In this document: positions 13,285-17,810 of the stretch, piece after piece | How positions within the stretch are numbered: the first letter of the stretch is position 1 | Layout of the letters: every line of letters starts with the position of its first letter | Assembly: GCA_021817875.1 (NCBI GenBank) | Contig: JAKAFQ010000018.1 | Coordinates: 1 to 18,491 of the forward strand | Direction of reading: 5' to 3' | From: Pseudomonadota bacterium | GTDB taxonomy: Bacteria; Pseudomonadota; Gammaproteobacteria; Steroidobacterales; Steroidobacteraceae | Length of the DNA: 18,491 nucleotides | Program-made: the position numbers and the translations under genes | The notes under the pieces: generated by a model | What the model was told of the DNA's origin: nothing | Database searches by the model: none | Seen by the model: the letters and a program-made list of their open reading frames with translations, nothing else

Positions 13285-13785
13285 CTAATGCCGCCGTCCG
13301 ACTTTTGATCTGCTAAACGCCGGCAACATACGGTGAGAAATTGCGGGTTTGGCAATCGCCTGGACGCTGACGACCGGGCGGCGGCCTAGAACAGCAAGCG
13401 CTCGCTCGAGCGTCGGTACCTTCGTGGGGTGCTTCGGATCGAGCATCCGCCTAGCTTCCTTCTCATTGACGTGCATGCGGCGTGCGAGCTCAGATTTGGA
13501 AATAGCCTGCTCTTTCATCTCCACGTAGACCGCAGCTTTAAGCACCGTCGAAATCGGTGGCGAGACAACCTCCTCGCCGTGTTCCGGTTTCGACGGGACT
13601 GGAATCTCTAGATCGTCCTCAATACGTGCCTCAAGAGCAGCTTGGATGGCTCCTTCGGCTTCCGAAAGCGCTTCTTCGATCGAATCGCCCTGGGTAATAG
13701 CTTCGGGCAAGTCGCGGCAGGTCACGACGTAGCCGCCGTCTTTGGCGTCTGTGGTGAGTCTCACCGGATAGGCAAATTTGGACAT
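13285..13785 (-). CDS. hicB: HicB-type antitoxin with C-terminal helix-turn-helix
   Basis: The 166-residue product has a HicB domain at residues 5-55 (YPVRLTTDAKDGGYVVTCRD, then LPEAITQGDSIEEALSEAEG) and a helix-turn-helix near 95-135 (ISKSELARRMHVNEKEARRM). HicB binds HicA to block its RNase activity and represses the operon. The ATG at 13785 follows an AAGG site; a GTG at 13809, overlapping the hicA end by 17 bases, would be an alternative. It lies directly after hicA. It is longer than the minimal HicB because of a basic C-terminal extension. Identification from the domain is firm. Confidence 0.88.
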   Translation of the reverse strand: MSKFAYPVRLTTDAKDGGYVVTCRDLPEAITQGDSIEEALSEAEGAIQAALEARIEDDLEIPVPSKPEHGEEVVSPPISTVLKAAVYVEMKEQAISKSELARRMHVNEKEARRMLDPKHPTKVPTLERALAVLGRRPVVSVQAIAKPAISHRMLPAFSRSKVGRRH

Positions 13786-13792
13786 GGGAACC

Positions 13793-14005
13793 TTATATCT
13801 CGTCGTCACGTAGTCCGAGTTGCTTGAGCATGGCGTGAAAAGTGCCGGTCTTTAGCTCATCCTTTGGGTCACGTATCACTGTTCGGCGGCTGCCAAGAAT
13901 CAGCAAGCCATGCGATCCTTTACCGCGATCCGGTTTCCACTCGAAGGGTACGGAGTTCCGCCTTGCGTATCTTCGTACCCTCCGGATGAATTCTTTCCCT
14001 CGCAC
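13793..14005 (-). CDS. hicA: HicA-type mRNA interferase toxin
   Basis: The 70-residue product MRGKEFIRRVRRYARRNSVP has the short double-stranded-RNA-binding-like HicA fold and the key histidine in GKGSHGLL (His32). HicA cleaves mRNA in ribosome-independent fashion and is neutralised by HicB. The GTG start at 14005 has AGAGGG six bases upstream. It is the first gene of the pair, eight bases before the hicB ATG, and lies beyond the integrase stop. It probably serves the element as an addiction module; it could alternatively help in phage defence. Confidence 0.88.
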   Translation of the reverse strand: MRGKEFIRRVRRYARRNSVPFEWKPDRGKGSHGLLILGSRRTVIRDPKDELKTGTFHAMLKQLGLRDDEI

Positions 14006-14024
14006 TCAGCACCCTCTATGCTCA

Positions 14025-14053
14025 ATGCTCGGACATTTTTGTCCGTTAGTCAA
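14025..14053 (-). promoter_or_regulatory. putative hicAB promoter and operator
   Basis: A palindrome CGGACATTTTTGTCCG (14030-14045; arms of six bases, spacer TTTT) lies 25 bases before hicA. A -35-like TTGACT is at 14048-14053; the -10 seventeen bases further on (GAGCAT) is poor. The palindrome sits between the two, where HicB binding would block the polymerase. Confidence 0.5.
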
Positions 14054-14058
14054 GTTTC

Positions 14059-15285
14059 TCAGGCCGCTTCAGCCGCGACCTTCCTGATTCCAGTCACTTT
14101 CGCGCCGGCCTTGAGGGCGTCCAAGTAGTCCGCCCACGCCTGCATCATCTTCCGGCGCTCGTCGAGGTACTCAGAGCGGTGATAGGCCGCGCGCACGCGG
14201 TTCCGTTCCTTGTGGGCAAGCTGGCGCTCTATCGCATCCGGCTTCCAGCCCTGCTCATTCAGGATCGTCGATGCAGTCGCCCTGAAGCCATGCGCCGTCG
14301 CGCGGCTGTGGTAGCCCATGCGGTACAGGGCAAATAACACCGTGTTCTCGCTCATCGGCGCGTGGGGCTTCGCCTGGTTCGGGAACAGGTACTTGTTCCC
14401 TCCCGTGATGCGCTTGAGCTGCTCGAGGACCTCGAGCGCCTGCCGAGAAAGCGGCACTACATGCGGCGTGCGCATCTTCATCCGCTCCGCTGGGATGCGC
14501 CACTCGGCAGCGTCCAAGTCGAATTCGGTCCACTCCGCTCCGCGGAGCTCACCCGGGCGGACAAACGTCAACGCCTGAAGTTGCATCGCCAGCTTGGTCT
14601 GTAGCCGGCCATCGTAGGCGTCGAGCTTGCGCAGGAATTCGGGAAGATCGGCGGACGACAGCGCTGCCCGGTTGCTGCGCACTGGCGCCTTCAGAGCGCC
14701 CGTCAGATCTATCGCGACGTTCCGCTCTGCCCTACTTGTGGCAACTGCATAGGCAAAGACAGCGCGGCACCGCTGAAGCAGTCGTTGCGCGGTCTCGAAT
14801 GCTTCGCGAGCCTCGATCCTCCGCAGAGTAGCGAGAAGCTCTGGTGCGGTGACTAGGGAAATCGGGCGCGTGCCAAGATCCGGGAACAGGTTGTCCTCAA
14901 GGGACTTGAGCACTGCATCCGCGTGGTCTGCAGTCCATTCATGGCGCTTTTTCTCGACCCATTCACGCGCAACGCCTTCGAAGTTGTTCGCAGCGGCTGC
15001 CTTCGCGGCCTGTTTCTGCTCGCGGCGCACTGCGCTCGGGTCGCGTCCCTCCCGTAGTAGTTTCTTCGCCTCGTCGCGTTTGGCGCGCGCATCGGATGCC
15101 TTCGTGTCGGGGTAGACGCCGAGCGCCAGCACCTTTTCTTTGCCGTGCCATCGGTACTTGAGGCGCCAGTACTTCGAGCCGTCAGCGGTGATGAGCAGGT
15201 AAAGGCCGGCACCATCCGCGAGCTTGCGCTGCGCCTTGCCGTGCTCGACTTTGGCGTTGCGGATCGCGATCTCTGAGAGAGCCAT
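14059..15285 (-). CDS. int: P4-type tyrosine integrase
   Basis: The 408-residue product has the N-terminal arm-binding domain (DUF4102 type) at residues 1-95: MALSEIAIRNAKVEHGKAQR and a beta part KYWRLKYRWHGKEKVLALGV. A core-binding domain follows at about 100-200 and a catalytic domain at about 205-395. Visible catalytic residues are Arg243 (FVRPGEL), His332 and Arg335 (HGFRATA), His358 (LAHKE) and a nucleophile that is most likely Tyr373 (SEYLDERR). Full length for the family. It starts 163 bases from the tRNA-Cys 3' end and is transcribed away from it, so this is the enzyme that inserted the large element. The first ATG has TACCCCC repeats directly before it and no strong ribosome site. 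Confidence 0.92.
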   Translation of the reverse strand: MALSEIAIRNAKVEHGKAQRKLADGAGLYLLITADGSKYWRLKYRWHGKEKVLALGVYPDTKASDARAKRDEAKKLLREGRDPSAVRREQKQAAKAAAANNFEGVAREWVEKKRHEWTADHADAVLKSLEDNLFPDLGTRPISLVTAPELLATLRRIEAREAFETAQRLLQRCRAVFAYAVATSRAERNVAIDLTGALKAPVRSNRAALSSADLPEFLRKLDAYDGRLQTKLAMQLQALTFVRPGELRGAEWTEFDLDAAEWRIPAERMKMRTPHVVPLSRQALEVLEQLKRITGGNKYLFPNQAKPHAPMSENTVLFALYRMGYHSRATAHGFRATASTILNEQGWKPDAIERQLAHKERNRVRAAYHRSEYLDERRKMMQAWADYLDALKAGAKVTGIRKVAAEAA

Positions 15286-15289
15286 TGAG

Positions 15290-15340
15290 TACCCCCACGC
15301 TTCCGTGTGGATACCCCCATAAATACCACCAAATACCCCC
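15290..15340. promoter_or_regulatory. putative integrase arm-type sites, right end
   Basis: TACCCCC begins at 15290, 15312 and 15334, with a variant TACCACC at 15324; spacings are 22, 12 and 10. Orientation matches the pair at 729-747 inside the left end. The cluster lies between the integrase start and the core at 15448, about 110 bases from the latter. It overlaps the integrase promoter region, so bound integrase could repress its own gene. Confidence 0.55.
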
Positions 15341-15447
15341 GGATGTCAAAAGCGTCCGGTGTCGTCCCGGAATCCGGGTTTAGGCTGTTTTCCCTCTGCG
15401 AATTGGGGTACTGCTGGACGGGATTAGATGGGGTCTGGACGGTGTTA

Positions 15448-15461
15448 TGGAGGCGGGGGTC
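15448..15461. repeat. right attachment-site repeat of the large element
   Basis: TGGAGGCGGGGGTC, identical to 651-664, is the integrase-proximal copy. It forms the 3' end of the tRNA-Cys remnant, acceptor strand plus CCA. Confidence 0.75.
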
Positions 15462-15493
15462 GGAATCGAACCGGCGTCCACGGCTTTGCAGGC
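15448..15493 (-). pseudogene. 3' half of a disrupted tRNA-Cys gene
   Basis: Read on the minus strand it starts GCCTGCAAAGCCGT (anticodon loop CTGCAAA, anticodon GCA, and 3' side of the stem), continues with a variable loop GGAC, T arm GCCGG-TTCGATT-CCGAC, acceptor strand CCCCGCC and TCCA. Joined to 17028-17055 it rebuilds a 74-base tRNA-Cys. The T stem then has one C-A mismatch and the acceptor stem one A-C mismatch, both on the 3' side, so this half may derive from an element rather than from the host. Sequence upstream (after 15493) does not resemble a tRNA. Confidence 0.75.
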
Positions 15494-15553
15494 TGAAATG
15501 GCCTCCAACGCCGTCAACAGCTTGCGACTCGATTCCTGACAAAACAGTGTGTT

Positions 15554-15628
15554 GTGATTTCTGGTGATTTCTCGCAATAAGCCTCTGTAACCGTTTTTTC
15601 CCGCCAACTGTCCCAAAAAGTCCCAAAA
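15554..15628. repeat. two pairs of 10-base-spaced direct repeats, possible arm sites of the small island
   Basis: GTGATTTCT occurs at 15554-15562 and 15564-15572; GTCCCAAAA occurs at 15610-15618 and 15620-15628. One helical turn between members of each pair and a position 60-135 bases from the junction at 15493 fit integrase arm-type sites. The sequences differ from the TACCCCC sites of the large element, so a different integrase is implied. The stretch 15286-15650 contains no gene that I can support. Confidence 0.5.
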
Positions 15629-15650
15629 CTCTCAGGGCGCCTCTCCGCGC

Positions 15651-16025
15651 TCACGCGATGACCGCTTCGAGCCGAATTTCGCCCGCAACAGCGCTCACCT
15701 TCTTCATGCGCCCGTGACCCGGAAGCACCTCGTCGGCGACTCGAAGCAGCCCGAAGCGCTCCAGTTGAGCGACCTCGCGCGTCACCGCGCTTCGATCGCG
15801 CCCCAGCCGCGACGCGAGCGAGCCGATCGAGCCCGGATGCGCCCTCACCGCCCGTAACAGCTTCAGCTTCGCCGGGCTCAGGATCCGCATCATGTCAACG
15901 GGGTCCTCGAAGGTGATCAGGCGCGACTCGGGCAGGCGCTCGCCTGTGCGAGCACGCCTCGCGAAACGTCGCCCGCGCTCGAAGAACTCGCGCGCCGTGC
16001 CCAGTCTCACAGTCGTTCGCTTCAT
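15651..16025 (-). CDS. TumA-type antitoxin, MarR-like winged helix
   Basis: The 124-residue product MKRTTVRLGTAREFFERGRR has a basic N-terminal helix, a conserved FEDPVDMMRILSPAKLKLLR segment and a winged-helix core (SIGSLASRLGRDRSAVTREV, then AQLERFGLLRVAD). This arrangement matches the HVO_A0114-type DNA-binding proteins that pair with TumE toxins as antitoxin and operon repressor. Its ATG lies at 16025 and overlaps (ATGA) the stop of the TumE frame once the frameshift in the toxin is corrected, showing that the two were translationally coupled. With the toxin broken, it may persist as a regulator only, or because a functional TumE arises by frameshifting. The family call rests on pattern recognition. 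Confidence 0.72.
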   Translation of the reverse strand: MKRTTVRLGTAREFFERGRRFARRARTGERLPESRLITFEDPVDMMRILSPAKLKLLRAVRAHPGSIGSLASRLGRDRSAVTREVAQLERFGLLRVADEVLPGHGRMKKVSAVAGEIRLEAVIA

Positions 16026-16334
16026 CGCCGTTTGCCTCTCAAGTAACCCTGCACTTCGGATTCGAACTGCGCTTCTACTTCCTCAAAAACTTTTCGCTTC
16101 AACCGGAGTGACCTCGCCAAGATGATGGCGGTGCCAGACCCCGCGCTGGCTGTCGTAACCGAGAACGCGCCCGTTGTCCCCGCGATGGATATCCCGGTTA
16201 ATGAACGCCAGGTTGAAGCGCACCACCTTTCCGTCGGCGTCCACCCAGACTTCCCGGCGCAGCTTCCCGTTTCCCCGGCGTCTCGAGATCTCGGGGGTCT
16301 CGTCCACGATTTTCACCAACCGCCGCGCAGACAT
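16022..16334 (-). pseudogene. TumE-type toxin with a one-base frameshift
   Basis: The ATG at 16334 opens MSARRLVKIVDETPEISRRR and reads through the TumE (DUF6516) core VVRFNLAFINRDIHRGDNGR, then VLGYDSQRGVWHRHHLGEV, to a TGA at 16083-16085 (83 residues). Skipping one T in the TTTTT run just before this stop continues as SFEEVEAQFESEVQGYLRGK and ends at a TGA (16022-16024) overlapping the antitoxin ATG. The corrected protein is 103 residues, as expected for the family, so the shorter frame is truncated by about 20 residues. TumE toxins are RNA-targeting partners of TumA. The site reads TTT TGA, like the RF2 +1 frameshift context, but an indel or sequencing error is simpler. Confidence 0.75.
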
Positions 16335-16339
16335 GACGA

Positions 16340-16348
16340 ATTATATCA
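16340..16348 (-). promoter_or_regulatory. extended -10 promoter of the TumE/TumA operon, apparently leaderless
   Basis: TGATATAAT on the minus strand is an extended -10 with a perfect TATAAT hexamer (16340-16345). The toxin ATG begins six bases after the hexamer, where transcription would normally start. No ribosome site precedes it. No good -35 is seen. Confidence 0.6.
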
Positions 16349-16413
16349 TGGCTGGAAATCTATTGCCCGAGAACTGCTGTGCCTCGGTCACTGCCGGCAG
16401 GGCGTGACCACCT

Positions 16414-16857
16414 TCAGGCCACTCGCGAGGCTCGACGTTTTCGATAGCGCGCCGCCGCTCTTTTCAGGGCAGCCGACGGCGCCGGCGGGTTCGCAAGCAC
16501 TCGAAAGAAGACCTCGGCATTGCGCTTCGACAGCTTGGCGATACCGTCCTTCGCCGTAGTCGTCTGCTCGAGGTCTGCAGTTACGCGGAGACGTAAGCCC
16601 ACCGCCCTCACGACTTTCAGCACGGTCGACAACTCGGGATTGCCCTCGCCCGACAACGCTTTGTAGAGGCTTTCGCGCCCCAGCCCCGTTTCGCGTGCGA
16701 TTTCGGCCATGCCTTTTGCGCGCGCGATGTCTCCCAGCGCCGCCGACACGAAGGCCGGATCGTCCCCTTCCAGGGCTGCTTCGAGATACGCGGCCCTGTC
16801 CTCGCCGGTCTTTAGGTGTTCCGTCGCATCCCAGCGCCGGGTCTTGGTCTTAGCCAC
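16414..16857 (-). CDS. orphan antitoxin, apparent HigA-type / TacA-type fusion
   Basis: Residues 1-92 match the HigA-like antidote family seen with phage-type RelE toxins: TRRWDATEHLKTGEDRAAYL, then EGDDPAFVSAALGDIARAKG, a helix-turn-helix (MAEIARETGLGRESLYKALS) and NPELSTVLKVVRAVGLRL, where that family normally ends near residue 95-105. Residues 107-140 (KLSKRNAEVFFRVLANPPAP, then ALKRAAARYRKR) look like the C-terminal toxin-binding end of DUF1778/TacA antitoxins, which pair with GNAT toxins. Length 147. Neither a RelE-like nor a GNAT toxin gene is adjacent: tRNA-Cys lies upstream and TumE downstream. The GTG start follows a -10 box by seven bases, without ribosome site. The HigA part is a firm call; fusion is a strong inference. 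Confidence 0.72.
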   Translation of the reverse strand: MAKTKTRRWDATEHLKTGEDRAAYLEAALEGDDPAFVSAALGDIARAKGMAEIARETGLGRESLYKALSGEGNPELSTVLKVVRAVGLRLRVTADLEQTTTAKDGIAKLSKRNAEVFFRVLANPPAPSAALKRAAARYRKRRASRVA

Positions 16858-16864
16858 GGACGCG

Positions 16865-16892
16865 ATTGTATCTTATATAATACAGCGCACAA
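16865..16892 (-). promoter_or_regulatory. promoter and possible operator of the chimeric antitoxin gene
   Basis: -35-like TTGTGC (16887-16892) and -10-like TACAAT (16865-16870) are 16 bases apart; the GTG start is eight bases after the -10, so the mRNA would be leaderless. TGTAT and ATACA arms flank TATATAA inside the promoter (about 16867-16884), a plausible autorepression site. Confidence 0.55.
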
Positions 16893-16920
16893 CCCTTCGA
16901 GCGAGCTCACCTAGGGGGAC

Positions 16921-16994
16921 TGGAGGCGCGAGCCGGAATCGAACCGACGTAGACGGATTTGCAATCCGCTGCATAACCACTCTGCCATCGCGCC
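16921..16994 (-). tRNA. tRNA-Cys (GCA), complete replacement copy
   Basis: The 74-base gene reads GGCGCGA acceptor, D arm GCAG...., anticodon stem GCGGA / TCCGT with loop TTGCAAA (anticodon GCA), T arm GTCGG-TTCGATT-CCGGC and TCGCGCC TCCA. All stems pair, CCA is encoded. It differs from the split tRNA-Cys around it (GGCGGAG acceptor, CTGCAAA loop), so it is not simply the original gene. It lies 19 bases downstream of the 5' remnant inside the small island, so it probably supplies the cell's tRNA-Cys in place of the broken gene. A -10-like TTATAG about ten bases upstream is the only promoter hint. Confidence 0.93.
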
Positions 16995-17013
16995 TAACTC
17001 GCTACTATAAGTA

Positions 17014-17055
17014 ACGGATTTGCAGGCCACTGCATAACCACTCTGCCACTCCGCC
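17014..17055 (-). pseudogene. 5' half of the disrupted tRNA-Cys gene
   Basis: On the minus strand: GGCGGAG acceptor, TG, D arm GCAGAGTGGTTATGC, then anticodon stem GTGGC and loop CTGCAAA, followed by TCCGT. After this the sequence is TTACTTATAG with no T arm. The 3' stem TCCGT pairs poorly with GTGGC, but GCCGT of the distant 3' half pairs with it, which indicates that recombination occurred in or near the anticodon loop. Position next to tRNA-Gly fits the original chromosomal tRNA-Cys. Confidence 0.78.
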
Positions 17056-17088
17056 GCGGGGTGCCCGCGCAGCCGCGGGACCTAGACG

Positions 17089-17118
17089 AAAAGGGGAAAG
17101 TGGCACGCCACCTTCCCC
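17089..17118 (-). terminator. terminator-like hairpin after tRNA-Gly
   Basis: GGGGAAGGTGG pairs with CCACTTTCCCC (one mismatch, loop CGTG) and is followed on the minus strand by TTTT. It lies between tRNA-Gly and the tRNA-Cys remnant. It could terminate the tRNA-Gly transcript, or be a processing spacer of a longer tRNA precursor, since the T-tract is short. Confidence 0.55.
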
Positions 17119-17125
17119 GCGATTC

Positions 17126-17201
17126 TGGAGCGGGAAACGAGTCTCGAACTCGCGACCTCAACCTTGGCAAGGTTGCGCTCTACCAACTGAGCTATTCCCG
17201 C
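17126..17201 (-). tRNA. tRNA-Gly (GCC)
   Basis: The 76-base gene reads GCGGGAA acceptor, D arm GCTC-AGTTGGTA-GAGC, anticodon stem CAACC / GGTTG with loop TTGCCAA (anticodon GCC), T arm CGAG-TTCGAGA-CTCG and TTCCCGC TCCA with encoded CCA. All stems pair. It lies directly after pgsA, the same order as glyW after pgsA in enteric bacteria. It has its own promoter overlapping the pgsA stop. Confidence 0.95.
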
Positions 17202-17212
17202 GTGGGTTACGG

Positions 17213-17241
17213 ATTATAAGGGCTCCCCTGGCCCCGCTCAA
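17213..17241 (-). promoter_or_regulatory. tRNA-Gly promoter overlapping the pgsA stop codon
   Basis: -35 TTGAGC (17236-17241) and -10 TATAAT (17213-17218) are exactly 17 bases apart; the tRNA begins 11 bases after the -10. The -35 contains the TGA stop of pgsA (17238-17240). Confidence 0.75.
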
Positions 17242-17810
17242 CCTGGCGGCATGGCGTGCGGCATCGCCCTGCGCAGGTAATAGAGCATCGAGATGACCGT
17301 GAGCACGGCCGCAACGTTGATCAGGAAGGTGCCGAGCAGCTGCGCGCTGCCGATCCACGGCAGGCTGCCGTGGTACAGGAGCAGCGGGATCGCCACCATC
17401 TGGCTGGCGGTCTTGATCTTGCCGACGAAGGCCACCGCGACGCTCTTCGAGCGACCCATCTGGGCCATCCATTCGCGCAGCGCCGAGATGGCAATCTCGC
17501 GGCCGATGATGATCAGCGCGACCACCGCCTCGACCCGCTCGAGCTGCAGCAGCACGATCAGCGCGCCGGCGACCATGAGCTTGTCGGCCACCGGATCGAG
17601 GAACGCGCCGAAGGCGGAGGTCTGGTCGAGCAGCCGCGCGAGGTAGCCGTCCAGCCAGTCGGTCACGGCGGCGAAGACGAACACCGCGGTCGCCGCCAGG
17701 TTCTGGCTCTCGGGCGAGAGCCAGCTCGCGGGTACGTAGAAGATGCCGACGATGAGCGGGATCAGCAGGATCCGCAGCCAGGTGATCAGGTTCGGCAGGT
17801 TGAACGGCAT
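17238..17810 (-). CDS. pgsA: CDP-diacylglycerol--glycerol-3-phosphate 3-phosphatidyltransferase
   Basis: PgsA joins CDP-diacylglycerol and glycerol-3-phosphate to make phosphatidylglycerophosphate, the first step toward phosphatidylglycerol and cardiolipin, in the inner membrane. The 190-residue product opens [20 protein letters not shown] and shows the CDP-alcohol phosphotransferase signature: Asp51, Asp54, Gly55, Ala58, Arg59, Gly68, Asp72 and Asp76. Several membrane helices follow (residues about 10-25, 38-50, 78-95, 125-145, 155-175). Length is normal. The ATG overlaps the uvrC stop by one base (TAATG), which indicates coupled translation; a longer frame upstream is only a shadow of uvrC. 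Essential housekeeping gene. Confidence 0.95.
   Translation of the reverse strand: MPFNLPNLITWLRILLIPLIVGIFYVPASWLSPESQNLAATAVFVFAAVTDWLDGYLARLLDQTSAFGAFLDPVADKLMVAGALIVLLQLERVEAVVALIIIGREIAISALREWMAQMGRSKSVAVAFVGKIKTASQMVAIPLLLYHGSLPWIGSAQLLGTFLINVAAVLTVISMLYYLRRAMPHAMPPG

Larger units (their letters stand above)
651..15461. mobile_element. integrated phage-like or satellite element, about 14.8 kb
   Basis: The element is bounded by the direct repeat TGGAGGCGGGGGTC at 651-664 and 15448-15461, which is the 3' end of a tRNA-Cys gene read on the plus strand. A P4-type integrase gene begins 163 bases inside the right repeat and points away from the tRNA, the usual order for such elements. TACCCCC repeats in the same orientation occur inside both ends. 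The content is integrase, hicAB, small early genes, an AlpA-like regulator, a replication-type operon, phage-like late genes and a few plus-strand membrane genes. No terminase large subunit, portal, major capsid, tail or lysin gene is recognisable. The boundaries are well supported; calling it a satellite rather than a deleted prophage is inference. Confidence 0.82.
15480..17027. mobile_element. small island remnant inserted in the tRNA-Cys anticodon stem-loop
   Basis: The region is bounded by 14-base direct repeats, ACGGCTTTGCAGGC (15480-15493) and ACGGATTTGCAGGC (17014-17027), one mismatch apart; these are the 3' side of the anticodon stem plus the loop of tRNA-Cys on the minus strand. It carries a complete tRNA-Cys, a chimeric antitoxin and a TumE/TumA-type pair, but no integrase. 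Arm-like repeats lie at 15554-15628. It reads as an older element that lost its integrase or was mobilised by one supplied in trans. The insertion model is inference from the split tRNA. Confidence 0.6.

Noticed and set aside
15448..15493. 3' end of a tmRNA (ssrA) gene
   Set aside because: The T arm could suggest tmRNA, but the sequence just before it (CTGCAAAGCCGT and GGAC) is the anticodon loop, stem and variable loop of tRNA-Cys, and a matching 5' half lies at 17014-17055.
14853..15626. Long minus-strand frame through the integrase start and tRNA-Cys remnant
   Set aside because: It reads the integrase gene in another frame and then the tRNA remnant; composition is Ser/Arg-rich as in shadow frames.
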